A stretch of 16,791 nucleotides of DNA from CAVZLD01 sp964522605 (GTDB lineage Bacteria > Planctomycetota > Planctomycetia > Pirellulales > Pirellulaceae), in assembly GCA_964522605.1 (NCBI GenBank), contig CAZFWV010000130.1, positions 1 to 16,791 on the forward strand, given 5' to 3'. Positions 1 to 7,787 of the stretch are shown piece by piece (position 1 is the stretch's first letter; the number at the start of each line of letters is the position of its first letter). Under the pieces are notes generated by a model, which saw only the letters and a program-made list of their open reading frames with translations, did no database searches and was not told where the DNA came from. The position numbers and the translations under genes are program-made.

Positions 1-21
1 AAGTTCTTCGCGACTCAGCAT
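1..21 (-). CDS. Possible 5' end of a further minus-strand gene, cut by the window edge
   Basis: An ATG at 21-19 opens a frame (MLSREEL) that stays open to the window edge, 12 bases after the stop codon of the TPR lipoprotein gene. The spacing suggests a co-transcribed downstream gene. Only seven codons are visible and no strong ribosome-binding site precedes them, so this is a weak call and no function can be given. Confidence 0.2.
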
Positions 22-33
22 GTTCGGTTCGGT

Positions 34-459
34 CTACTTCTTTGGTCCGGGCGGCTTGGCGTTCCCGCCCTGAAACCTTTGATCTGCGGGTTTCTTGAGT
101 TCGCCGGCGAGCCACTGCAATTGTTCGTGTTGTGGATCGAGGCCCAGGCCTGCCTGACAGTCCGCCAACGCGGCCTCGATCTGATCCTGGTCCGCGAGGA
201 TCTGCGCTCTCTGGTAGTAGGCCCACGCGTCGGGCTGCAGCTCGATCGACAGATTCAATTCATTTAGCGCCGTTGCCTGGTCGCCCTTATCAAGGGCCTC
301 CTGGGCGGCAAGGAAATGTTCGGTCGCATCACCCAGCTCGACCTTGTCGCTGCTACATCCGGCGAACGGAAGCAGCAGCACGCAGGTTATCACGACGCGA
401 TGAAATCGCCATGCGTGGAGAGCTGTCTTCGTGTTTTGGGAAGTTGGCGGCAACAGCAC
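34..459 (-). CDS. TPR-repeat lipoprotein
   Basis: This is a 141-residue protein. Residues 18-34 form a short basic stretch and a hydrophobic core ending in LLPFAGC, which fits a lipobox with Cys35 as the lipidated residue. It is therefore predicted to be an exported lipoprotein. After the Cys, a linker (SSDKVELGD) leads into two tetratricopeptide-like helical repeats, roughly residues 46-79 and 80-113, with the usual pattern of small and aromatic residues (ALDKGDQATALNELNLSIEL, then AWAYYQRAQILADQDQIEAA). The C-terminus is Pro/Lys/Gly rich and probably disordered. The GTG start at 459 is chosen because GAGGG sits about seven bases upstream. TPRs bind proteins, but the partner is unknown. It is the last complete gene of a minus-strand run, downstream of the pilin-like gene, with 222 bases between them that contain two copies of a palindromic repeat. 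Confidence 0.8.
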   Translation of the reverse strand: MLLPPTSQNTKTALHAWRFHRVVITCVLLLPFAGCSSDKVELGDATEHFLAAQEALDKGDQATALNELNLSIELQPDAWAYYQRAQILADQDQIEAALADCQAGLGLDPQHEQLQWLAGELKKPADQRFQGGNAKPPGPKK

Positions 460-492
460 AGTTAGCCCTCACGTTGCAGAGAATTCACCGTA

Positions 493-513
493 GGACGGAT
501 TGGCAATCCGTCC
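493..513. repeat. REP-like palindrome, copy 1
   Basis: The sequence GGACGGATTG-G-CAATCCGTCC is a perfect inverted repeat with 10-bp arms and one central base; the flanking A492/T514 pair extends it to 11 bp. An identical core recurs at 638-658. Both lie between the pilin-like gene and the TPR lipoprotein gene. Recurrent intergenic palindromes of this kind are common in planctomycete genomes (general knowledge, not checked here). Confidence 0.8.
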
Positions 514-637
514 TGTGTCTAGCCTGGTCCGTCCGGTGGTGTCGGGTGAAATACGGTAATTATCGCCTCTTCTGAACGTCACTTGTGGTGCGGTCCAGCG
601 GAACGATCGTATTCTCGCCCACATACAGGTCGTTCTC

Positions 638-658
638 GGACGGATTGGCAATCCGTCC
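638..658. repeat. REP-like palindrome, copy 2
   Basis: This is an exact second copy of the 21-bp palindrome at 493-513, 145 bases away and in the same orientation. It lies about 24 bases past the stop of the minus-strand pilin-like gene. Transcribed, it would make a 10-bp hairpin with a one-base centre. No T-tract follows on the minus strand, so a classical intrinsic terminator is not supported. Confidence 0.8.
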
Positions 659-681
659 TACTTTCTTATGCAACTGGAACG

Positions 682-1788
<1,107 letters not shown>

Positions 1789-1946
1789 ACAACTTTCTCC
1801 GAAAGGAAACAGGCGATGCAACCACCGAGATCATTCAAGCAAATCGTGCGCAAACCCGCTAGGCTTTCCGGGAAATCATCATCATAGACACATCGGATCT
1901 ACGCTGAATCTTAACTGACGCGCACCCCCCGTGGAATATGCCACTG

Positions 1947-3260
1947 TCAGATCCGCAACGGATTTGAAGTTGCGACGCGACCGCGTCTGTCGGGGGATTC
2001 GGAAGTCTCCGCTAGGGTGCGATGGAAATAGAGCATCGACCAGCTTATGAGGACCACGCATCCGACCGCCATGGCGTAGCTCGCCTGCAAGAAGAAGTCC
2101 AGCCAGCTGAGGTTGGGCGTGGCGAAGTCGCGGAACAGCATCACGGCGACGCTTCCAAGGTAGCCAAACGCGTCGGCAAGGTACATCAGAAAGCCGATGT
2201 TGCTCTCATGGCGTGTTGCCGCGATCAGCCGCTCAAAGACCATAACATTGTAGGCAATGTACGGGACATACATCCCCAGGCCAACCGCGATGAACCATGC
2301 TTCGGGGCGCACGATCTTCGACTGAAATCCGAGGGTTGCGATGCCGACTAGGCCGGCTCCCGCGAGGACCGAGGCCTGACTGATCCAGAAAGCGCGACGG
2401 TTGTCTTGAATCCGTACCATTGCGGCGGCGGCAATCAAGGTGAGACCGGCGATCGGTAGTTCCGACAGCGTGAAAATCGCCGGCGCGTCGCGGTAGCCGA
2501 GCGCTGCCCATAACTCGACGGCGAAGTTGTCGCGAAAATCGCGATAGGCCGTGAGTGCCATGTAGACGATCACGAGAATCACGATTCCCGTCGCATACCG
2601 CCGGAAGAATGCCCATCGCTGTGCGCGGTTCATGGGAATCCGCCGCGTGCGCAGCGCTTCGTCTTCTCGCGTAGGAGGTGGAATCGTCGATAGCAGCCAA
2701 ACGGACAACAGAAACGGAATCGAAAAGACCATTCCCGTCGCCGCCGGCATCCAGAACTCAGAAACCCCAAAGTGGACGATCAGTGCCTGGCCCACCGATT
2801 TGACGACTCCCGAGGATAGGACAAAACTGGCGCACAGCCCGGCTCCCAATAGTTCGGTAAGCCGCCGTCCTTCCAAGAAGCCGTATACCAGACCCCAGAT
2901 CAAACCGAGCGGCAAACCATTGAAAAAGAGGCAGACGAAATTGTAGGGAGCGGGTATCAACCCGAAGAAGATCAGCGAAACTTCAGCGACACCGACGCAC
3001 AATAGTATCGCTGCAATCCTGCGCTGCGGAGCCATTTCCGAAATGATTCGGATCCCGGCGAATTTCGACAGCATGTACCCCATTACCTGCGTAATGATGA
3101 GCACAATTTTGTAGTCGACCCCGAAGATCTCATAGCCCTCGTACGTTCCAACCGCGAACGGTTTGCGAAACGCATACATGCAGAAATAGGTGCCAAAAGC
3201 GGCAAGACTGCAATGCGCGATGAACAGCAGGGAAGACCGTGATGTAGAACGGTTCGGCAT
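1947..3260 (-). CDS. DUF5690-type MFS-like membrane transporter, candidate phosphonate/organophosphate carrier
   Basis: This 437-residue protein is very hydrophobic, with about twelve predicted membrane helices and a cytoplasmic loop near residues 193-220 that splits it into two six-helix halves. It is recognised as DUF5690-like from the N-terminal AFGTYFCMYAFRKPFAVGTY segment. That segment resembles the first helix of organophosphate:phosphate antiporters such as GlpT and UhpT, where an Arg followed by Lys binds phosphate; here these are Arg32-Lys33. At the start of the second half, TAYRDFRDNF (Arg240, Arg243) falls where GlpT has its second phosphate-binding Arg. The gene lies on the same strand as the PbfA-like enzyme, next to phnX and phnW, so uptake of aminoethylphosphonates is a reasonable inference. 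Family assignment is moderately sure; the substrate is inference. The ATG at 3260 has AAAGGA about 12 bases upstream, a long spacing. Confidence 0.72.
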   Translation of the reverse strand: MPNRSTSRSSLLFIAHCSLAAFGTYFCMYAFRKPFAVGTYEGYEIFGVDYKIVLIITQVMGYMLSKFAGIRIISEMAPQRRIAAILLCVGVAEVSLIFFGLIPAPYNFVCLFFNGLPLGLIWGLVYGFLEGRRLTELLGAGLCASFVLSSGVVKSVGQALIVHFGVSEFWMPAATGMVFSIPFLLSVWLLSTIPPPTREDEALRTRRIPMNRAQRWAFFRRYATGIVILVIVYMALTAYRDFRDNFAVELWAALGYRDAPAIFTLSELPIAGLTLIAAAAMVRIQDNRRAFWISQASVLAGAGLVGIATLGFQSKIVRPEAWFIAVGLGMYVPYIAYNVMVFERLIAATRHESNIGFLMYLADAFGYLGSVAVMLFRDFATPNLSWLDFFLQASYAMAVGCVVLISWSMLYFHRTLAETSESPDRRGRVATSNPLRI

Positions 3261-3338
3261 AACGCGGCCGGTCCTTTACGCTGCTAACGGTGTGAGTTGC
3301 TTGTTCACCAAAGACCCTCCCCGGCCGCTACGCGTCCG

Positions 3339-3360
3339 ACCCTCCCGCACGCGGGAGGGT
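3339..3360. repeat. Perfect GC-rich hairpin
   Basis: ACCCTCCCGC (3339-3348) and GCGGGAGGGT (3351-3360) are perfect complements separated by two bases, giving a strong 10-bp stem. No T-tract follows on either strand, so it is called a palindromic repeat and not an intrinsic terminator. It lies about 80 bases upstream of the transporter start, in that gene's 5' region. Confidence 0.75.
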
Positions 3361-3419
3361 GTATAAGTTCCGCTGGGTGCCTCTGGGCTCTGCCGGCGCT
3401 GTCCCTCGACCCAGGAGGA

Positions 3420-3436
3420 CACTGGCAAAGCCAGCG
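3420..3436. repeat. Short hairpin repeat (CTGGC-AAA-GCCAG core)
   Basis: CACTGGC and GCCAGCG flank an AAA loop; six of the seven base pairs are perfect and one mismatches (T to C). The motif resembles a GGCAAAGCCAG-type intergenic repeat that recurs in planctomycete genomes (from memory, not verified). Confidence 0.5.
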
Positions 3437-3556
3437 GCACACCAATTGTGCCCCGTGTGTGACAGCACCCCTTGTTGGTTGCGGCCGAAGGGTGCGCTGC
3501 GCCTTTGCGTCCTCTGCACTGCTAACAGGTAGTTTCTTGTCGGGCGGCGCAAATTC

Positions 3557-3661
3557 CGCCAAGGGGAAGGGTGGCTGGCGGCTGAACGTAGTGAAGCCCC
3601 AGCTTTCCCGCAGCCGGGGCATCGCTTCGCTCTGCCGCCGGCCACCCTATCCCCTTTGGTT
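3557..3661. repeat. Long composite inverted repeat (about 100 bases)
   Basis: The left arm beginning at 3561 (AAGGGGAAGGGTGGCTGGCG) pairs with the right arm 3634-3656, whose complement reads AAGGGGATAGGGTGGCCGGC. The two differ by one inserted base and one transition. Inside, the segments near 3590-3602 and 3613-3627 (GTGAAGCCCCAGC against GCCGGGGCATCGC) also pair with few mismatches, extending the stem toward a loop around 3603-3612. The whole element could fold into one long hairpin in DNA or RNA. It is probably a mobile or dispersed intergenic repeat, but its copy number cannot be judged from one window. Confidence 0.65.
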
Positions 3662-3780
3662 GCGGCCCTGCCGCGCTGCGTTTCTACTTCTCGTGGAATC
3701 CGCACCAGCATAGGTCTCGTCATGTCATGCGGTGCGCGGATCTCGCGCCCCCGCACTCTTCGCCACTTGCTTTGGTGGGG

Positions 3781-5175
3781 TCAGCCGACTTTGGTGGCGG
3801 CGAACGATTCATCCAGGATCTGCAGCGCCGCGTCGAGCTCATCCTGCTGGATGACGAGTGGTGGAGCGAGCGTCAGAACGCAGCCGGCTGAGACCTTGAA
3901 ACTCAGGCCTCGCGCCATCGCCTCGTACATGATTCGTTCGGACGTCTGCGAGGCGCTGCCCCATGCCGCGTCGTCCCCGAGTTCGACACCAATCAGCAAC
4001 CCCAGACCGCGAACGTCTCGAATACAGGAGTGTTTCTGCTTCATCTCTTCCAGCTGTGCAACCGCATAGTCTCCCAACTCACGACTGCGGCGGATCAATT
4101 CGTCTTGTTCAATGCACTCGATCAGGGCGAGTGCTGCCGCGCAGCTGACGGGGTTCTTTTCATGTGTGTAATGCCCGATCGCCCGATCTCCAAAGCGATC
4201 CAGATCGCGTCGGGCGACAATTCCTGCCAGCGGCATAACGCCACCTCCGAGGCCCTTGCCCAACGCCACGATGTCCGGGACGACATCGAAATGTTCGAAG
4301 GCATACATCCGACCGGTGCGGCCAAGCCCGGTGCCGATTTCGTCAAAGATCAATAGCGCTCCGTGCTGATCACAAAGCTGTCGAATTCGCTGCCAATATT
4401 CCGGCGGTGGGATGGTCACCGTCGACCAACGCACCGGCTCGGCGATCACGGCCGCGACATCACCTTCGTTCTCGAGGATCATTCGCACCTGTTCACTGCA
4501 GGCGGCCGTACACGCATCCGCGCAGCCAAACGGGCAGTCGGCAGGCATCGGCGGTCGAATATGGATTGCGCCGGGTAGGAGCGGCCCGAGCCCGTTGTGA
4601 AACAGCGCCTGTCCACCGACGGAGACAACATCAATCGATGCGCCGTGGAACGAGCCCCACATGGAAATCGTCTTGTAGCGTCCCGTTGCCAGACGAGCGA
4701 GCTTCAACGTCATACCGATCGCGGTCGTGCCGCCTGGCGCGAGCAGCACCTTATCGAGATTCCCCGGTGTGATCTCGCGCAGCTTCCGTGCCAGCTGGAT
4801 GGCTCGCTCATTCGTATAACGGCGTGTGCAAAAGGGCAATTCATCCAGCTGTTTCTTCACTGCCTGGATGACTCGTGGATTTCGAAAGCCGACGTGATGG
4901 ACACCGTTGCCGTGAAAATCCATCAACCGCCGACCGGAAAGGTCCGTCAGGTAGATTCCCTCCGCCGCGACTAGTGAATCGATGCACGGAGTTGATAGCG
5001 ACTGATGCAGAAAATATTCGGCATCCTCGGCGAGAGACTGGTGAGTCGGTTCGTCCAAGCACCGCCGCTGATACTCGGCGCGTTGTGCCGACAGGTTGGT
5101 GTCACCCTCGATTCGTTCCTGATGTTCGTCAATCCGCGCGGGGCGCATTGGGGGCAAACTCGAGTCGGTGCGCAT
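3781..5175 (-). CDS. pbfA: Class III PLP enzyme, probable (R)-1-hydroxy-2-aminoethylphosphonate ammonia-lyase
   Basis: This 464-residue protein has a class III aminotransferase fold. LLIFDEIGTGLGRTG carries the PLP-ring Asp278, and DIVALGKGLGGG carries the Schiff-base Lys307; APGGTTA (146-152) is the phosphate-binding turn. Such proteins found beside phnW and phnX include PbfA, which eliminates ammonia from (R)-1-hydroxy-2-aminoethylphosphonate to give phosphonoacetaldehyde, the substrate of PhnX. The divergent position next to phnX/phnW and the length fit PbfA, but an omega-transaminase acting on an aminophosphonate is not excluded. An unusual ladder of four Cys (214, 218, 222, 226) lies just before the EGDVAAVIAEP strand. 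The ATG at 5175 is chosen over an in-frame TTG at 5241 because AGGA lies eight bases upstream. The acting site is cytoplasmic. Confidence 0.75.
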   Translation of the reverse strand: MRTDSSLPPMRPARIDEHQERIEGDTNLSAQRAEYQRRCLDEPTHQSLAEDAEYFLHQSLSTPCIDSLVAAEGIYLTDLSGRRLMDFHGNGVHHVGFRNPRVIQAVKKQLDELPFCTRRYTNERAIQLARKLREITPGNLDKVLLAPGGTTAIGMTLKLARLATGRYKTISMWGSFHGASIDVVSVGGQALFHNGLGPLLPGAIHIRPPMPADCPFGCADACTAACSEQVRMILENEGDVAAVIAEPVRWSTVTIPPPEYWQRIRQLCDQHGALLIFDEIGTGLGRTGRMYAFEHFDVVPDIVALGKGLGGGVMPLAGIVARRDLDRFGDRAIGHYTHEKNPVSCAAALALIECIEQDELIRRSRELGDYAVAQLEEMKQKHSCIRDVRGLGLLIGVELGDDAAWGSASQTSERIMYEAMARGLSFKVSAGCVLTLAPPLVIQQDELDAALQILDESFAATKVG

Positions 5176-5416
5176 GATCAGGTTCCTGCACTTCCGGAGA
5201 GGCTGGATCGCGTTCAGGGAAGGTTTCGCCCCAGACAGCAAATTGGTGAGTCGCGTCCGCGTGGCGAAGAATCCTCCAGGGGCGCGAGCAACGCCAGTCT
5301 GTTCGAGGCAAGATGATTGGAGCAGAATATGCTGTCTGCTGCTACACGCCTGACAGGGTGTTCATCAAGGCCTTATCGAATCTTCTTCGTTTCTTCATCC
5401 GTAGATTGCGTCGATC

Positions 5417-5443
5417 TTTGGAGCATAAGAAGAGTATTCCAAA
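5417..5443. promoter_or_regulatory. Candidate operator dyad
   Basis: TTTGGA (5417-5422) and TCCAAA (5438-5443) are perfect inverted half-sites separated by 15 bases, with partial further symmetry inside (CATA against TATT). The AT-rich dyad lies in the shared upstream region of pbfA and phnX, a suitable place for a dimeric regulator. Six-base arms can arise by chance, so confidence is low. Confidence 0.25.
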
Positions 5444-5447
5444 ACAT

Positions 5448-5490
5448 CTTAACCCGACGCGCCAGTTCAGAAGTTGCGTGTCGGGTTAAG
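5448..5490. repeat. Hairpin repeat with CTTAACCCGAC arms
   Basis: CTTAACCCGACGCGCCA at the left and TTGCGTGTCGGGTTAAG at the right are complementary over 15 of 17 positions, with the outer 11 bp perfect and a short loop (GTTCAGAAG) between. AACCCGAC-type repeats are familiar from planctomycete intergenic DNA (from memory). It lies about 120 bases upstream of phnX; either a dispersed repeat or a transcript hairpin is possible. Confidence 0.6.
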
Positions 5491-5607
5491 ATTCCGTGAG
5501 GCAATGCGTGTGGACCGTTGGAAGGGCACCAGGCGATTCGGAGTGTGGGACTTGACAGCCCGTCTTTTCGTCGCCAGATTGCAGCGGGTTGTACGCGAAG
5601 GATAAAG

Positions 5608-6444
5608 ATGATGCATGAGTTCTGCTACACGCGACGCTATCGCGGCAAGCTGCAGGCCGTGATCTTTGATTGGGCGGGCACGACCGTTGATCACGGCTGC
5701 ATCGCACCGGCTCTCGTTTTTGTCGAGGTCTTTCAGCGACATCGCGTCGCTGTAGATATGTCGCAGGCCCGCGCTCCCATGGGGCTGAATAAGCGGGATC
5801 ATCTCTGGGCCATTCTGCGCATGCCTTCGGTCGCAGAGAAGTGGCACGAAGTCCATGGTCGACCCGCTCAAGAAGCGGATGTCGACGCGATGTATGCCGA
5901 GTTTCTTCCATTGCAGATTGAATGCGTTCGGCGCTATGCGGATCCTATCCCGGGGGTCGTTGAGGTGATCGACCAGCTGCGAAAGCGCGGGATCAGAATT
6001 GGCTCCGACACGGGTTACAGCCAGGAGATCATGGATGCACTCGTTCCGACGGCGTCCGCCGCCGGTTTCGAACCCGATTGCATGGTTTGTTCGACCGATG
6101 TTCCGCAGGGACGTCCGGCGCCCTGGATGGCATTGGAAAATGCGCGACGGCTGAACGTCTATCCGTTTTCCAGCATGGTCAAAGTTGACGACACAGCACC
6201 GGGAATCGAGGAAGGTCTCAACGCGGGAATGTGGACTGTCGCGGTTGTGGAAACGGGCAATGAGATCGGTCTTTCCTATGACGAGCTACAGGCGCTCGAT
6301 TCCCAGCAGCGGGAGAAACAGCGAGGTGCCGCGGCGCAACGACTGGCCGCGAGCGGAGCACATTATGTCTTGAACAGCGTCGCGGACTTGTTGCCCTGCC
6401 TGGACGAGATTGAGTGTCGCTTGGCGCGCGGCGAACAGCCGTGA
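5608..6444 (+). CDS. phnX: Phosphonoacetaldehyde hydrolase (phosphonatase)
   Basis: This 278-residue HAD-superfamily enzyme hydrolyses phosphonoacetaldehyde to acetaldehyde and phosphate. IFDWAGTTVD carries the nucleophile Asp21, with Ala at the +2 position as is typical of phosphonatases. APMGLNKRDH carries Lys62, the lysine that forms the Schiff base with the substrate aldehyde. IGSDTGYS (131-138) is HAD motif II. VKVDDTAPGIEEG (Asp194, Asp195) is the metal-binding acidic motif. All hallmark residues and the usual length of about 270 residues are present. An ATG pair occurs at 5608 and 5611; AAGGA lies 5 and 8 bases upstream respectively, so either may be used. Upstream in-frame codons reach 5518 but show no family similarity. 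It starts the plus-strand phosphonate operon, divergent from pbfA. Confidence 0.95.
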   Translation: MMHEFCYTRRYRGKLQAVIFDWAGTTVDHGCIAPALVFVEVFQRHRVAVDMSQARAPMGLNKRDHLWAILRMPSVAEKWHEVHGRPAQEADVDAMYAEFLPLQIECVRRYADPIPGVVEVIDQLRKRGIRIGSDTGYSQEIMDALVPTASAAGFEPDCMVCSTDVPQGRPAPWMALENARRLNVYPFSSMVKVDDTAPGIEEGLNAGMWTVAVVETGNEIGLSYDELQALDSQQREKQRGAAAQRLAASGAHYVLNSVADLLPCLDEIECRLARGEQP

Positions 6445-6466
6445 TGGCATGAGGAGGAGACAGCGA

Positions 6467-6526
6467 ATGCAGTGCGGTCACAGGAGACTGCCGAAGCAGA
6501 TCGCCAAAGTAGACGGTGGATCGTGA
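6467..6526 (+). CDS. Possible 19-codon mini-ORF with strong ribosome-binding site
   Basis: An ATG at 6467 is preceded by AGGAGGAG with about eight bases of spacing, the best Shine-Dalgarno match in the neighbourhood. The frame encodes MQCGHRRLPKQIAKVDGGS and stops at 6524-6526. It fills the 155-base gap between phnX and the oxidoreductase gene. It could be a leader peptide, a translational coupler or chance; no family is recognised. Confidence 0.25.
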   Translation: MQCGHRRLPKQIAKVDGGS

Positions 6527-6599
6527 CCGAGTCACCATCGTTGGGGTGTGGAATGCCTGAATCGCCTCCGTTTATTCAACAATCACGTGAGTCGAGCCT

Positions 6600-7772
6600 A
6601 TGAAGATTCTCTGTTTGGGAGGTGCGGGTCGGATCTGCCGCGAGGCCGTGCTGGATCTGGTGGAGCATTCCGACTTTGAGCGGATCACCGTCGCGGACCA
6701 AAACCCGCAGGCGTTGCACGAGGTCGCTCAATGGCTGAACGACCAGCGAGTCGACACGGTCAAGGTCGACGTCCGCGACGAGCGCGCGACGACGGATTTG
6801 ATGCGCGGCTTCGATCTGGTCATGGATGGGCTGCCCATTTCGCAAAATGATGCTTCGGCCCGGTGTATGCTCGCTGCGGGCGTCGACGGAATCAACTTGA
6901 ATGGCATGAGCCGGGAATGGGAGCTGGATCAAGGGTTTCGCCAAGCGGGAAAGACGCTCGTGCCTGGCTTCGGTATGACACCCGGAATCACGAACCTGAT
7001 GGCGATGAGTGCGGCCGGTCAATTGGAGACCGTTGATTCCGTTCGCTGCAGTCATGGTGCGTTCCGGCCGATTGCGTTCTCGCAAGCGATCGCCGAGACG
7101 ACTCGCGTCGAATACGAACCTGATCTGCCCAGCCGTGTGGTCTTCGAGGATGGCCAATTCAAGCAAGTTCCTCCGTTCGCACGACCTCGCGAGATCACGC
7201 TGCCCGAACCATACGGCACTCACGTTCAGTACATCATCCCTCATCCGGAGCCGTTGACGCTGTCTCGGTCGCTTGCGGAGAAAGGTGTCCGATTGGTCGA
7301 AGCGCGAGGCACGTGGCCTCCCAAGAACATGCGGCTGCTGCGAGCGCTGCATGAATGGGGGTTTTTGCGTAATGACCGAGTGACCGTGGACGACCAGCAG
7401 ATCGGCGTTTTGGACGCGATTTTTGCTCACTGCCTGCAGAGTCCCGAGGGACAGACGACGGAGCTGTATGGGTATGCATTGCATGTGGAGGTCATCGGCC
7501 AGCGGGATGATCAGACCGTCGAGCACATCTTGACCCATACGCATCCGGCGTCGGATGGAAGCGTTCCCGATTGGGCGGGCTTGCGGGCCTACACGCGCTG
7601 TGTCGGAATTCCGCTCGCCATTGGTGCACAACTGATCGCCGCCGGGAAGTCTCACGGCACCGGGACCGTCGCGCCGGAAAATGCATTCGATCCCGAGGAA
7701 GTATTTCGGGAGCTGAAACAGCGGCAGATCGTCGTGCATCATGACTCGCGAACTCTTACCTGCACATCCTAA
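6600..7772 (+). CDS. Saccharopine-dehydrogenase-like NAD(P)-dependent oxidoreductase
   Basis: This 390-residue soluble protein begins with a Rossmann fold. MKILCLGGAGRICREA is the dinucleotide-binding loop (Gly8, Gly10), and TVADQNP puts Asp33 at the end of the second strand, which favours NAD over NADP. Further on, GINLNGMSREWELD and VPGFGMTPGITNLMA (121-135) match the conserved substrate-domain start of the saccharopine dehydrogenase / lysine 6-dehydrogenase group, which act on secondary or primary amines through an imine. The exact reaction here is unknown. It sits between phnX (155 bases upstream) and phnW (15 bases downstream), all co-directional, so it probably acts on an aminophosphonate, on an N-substituted derivative of one, or on the amino acid made by PhnW. 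The start ATG at 6600 begins directly with the first beta strand; only a weak GAG precedes it. Confidence 0.85.
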   Translation: MKILCLGGAGRICREAVLDLVEHSDFERITVADQNPQALHEVAQWLNDQRVDTVKVDVRDERATTDLMRGFDLVMDGLPISQNDASARCMLAAGVDGINLNGMSREWELDQGFRQAGKTLVPGFGMTPGITNLMAMSAAGQLETVDSVRCSHGAFRPIAFSQAIAETTRVEYEPDLPSRVVFEDGQFKQVPPFARPREITLPEPYGTHVQYIIPHPEPLTLSRSLAEKGVRLVEARGTWPPKNMRLLRALHEWGFLRNDRVTVDDQQIGVLDAIFAHCLQSPEGQTTELYGYALHVEVIGQRDDQTVEHILTHTHPASDGSVPDWAGLRAYTRCVGIPLAIGAQLIAAGKSHGTGTVAPENAFDPEEVFRELKQRQIVVHHDSRTLTCTS

Positions 7773-7787
7773 AGGTCGAACGAAATC

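Larger units (their letters stand above)
3261..3780. other. Gene-free, repeat-rich spacer between pbfA and the transporter gene
   Basis: No convincing gene lies in these 520 bases. Open frames of about 105-140 codons occur on both strands but overlap one another, show no family resemblance and run through inverted repeats. The region instead holds a 10-bp GC-rich hairpin (3339-3360), a small hairpin (3420-3436) and a long composite inverted repeat (3557-3661). It interrupts what would otherwise be a pbfA-transporter operon. Confidence 0.75.
5176..5607. promoter_or_regulatory. Divergent control region between pbfA and phnX
   Basis: These 432 bases separate two divergently transcribed genes of the same pathway and must hold both promoters. 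No recognisable gene is present. Two dyads stand out: TTTGGA...TCCAAA at 5417-5443 and a larger hairpin repeat at 5448-5490. No confident -35/-10 pair could be assigned. No transcription-factor gene is found nearby, so the regulator would be encoded elsewhere. Confidence 0.6.

Noticed and set aside
469..651. A 60-codon minus-strand frame ending in TGRIANPSYG-like sequence
   Set aside because: The peptide is simply the translation of the 21-bp palindromic repeat; such peptides arise wherever the repeat occurs.
3339..3360. Intrinsic terminator at the GC-rich hairpin
   Set aside because: The stem is strong but neither strand has a T-tract after it, and it lies upstream of, not after, the transporter gene.
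3297..3756. Overlapping frames of 105-142 codons on both strands in the spacer
   Set aside because: They run through palindromic repeats, overlap each other on opposite strands and show low-complexity, family-less translations.
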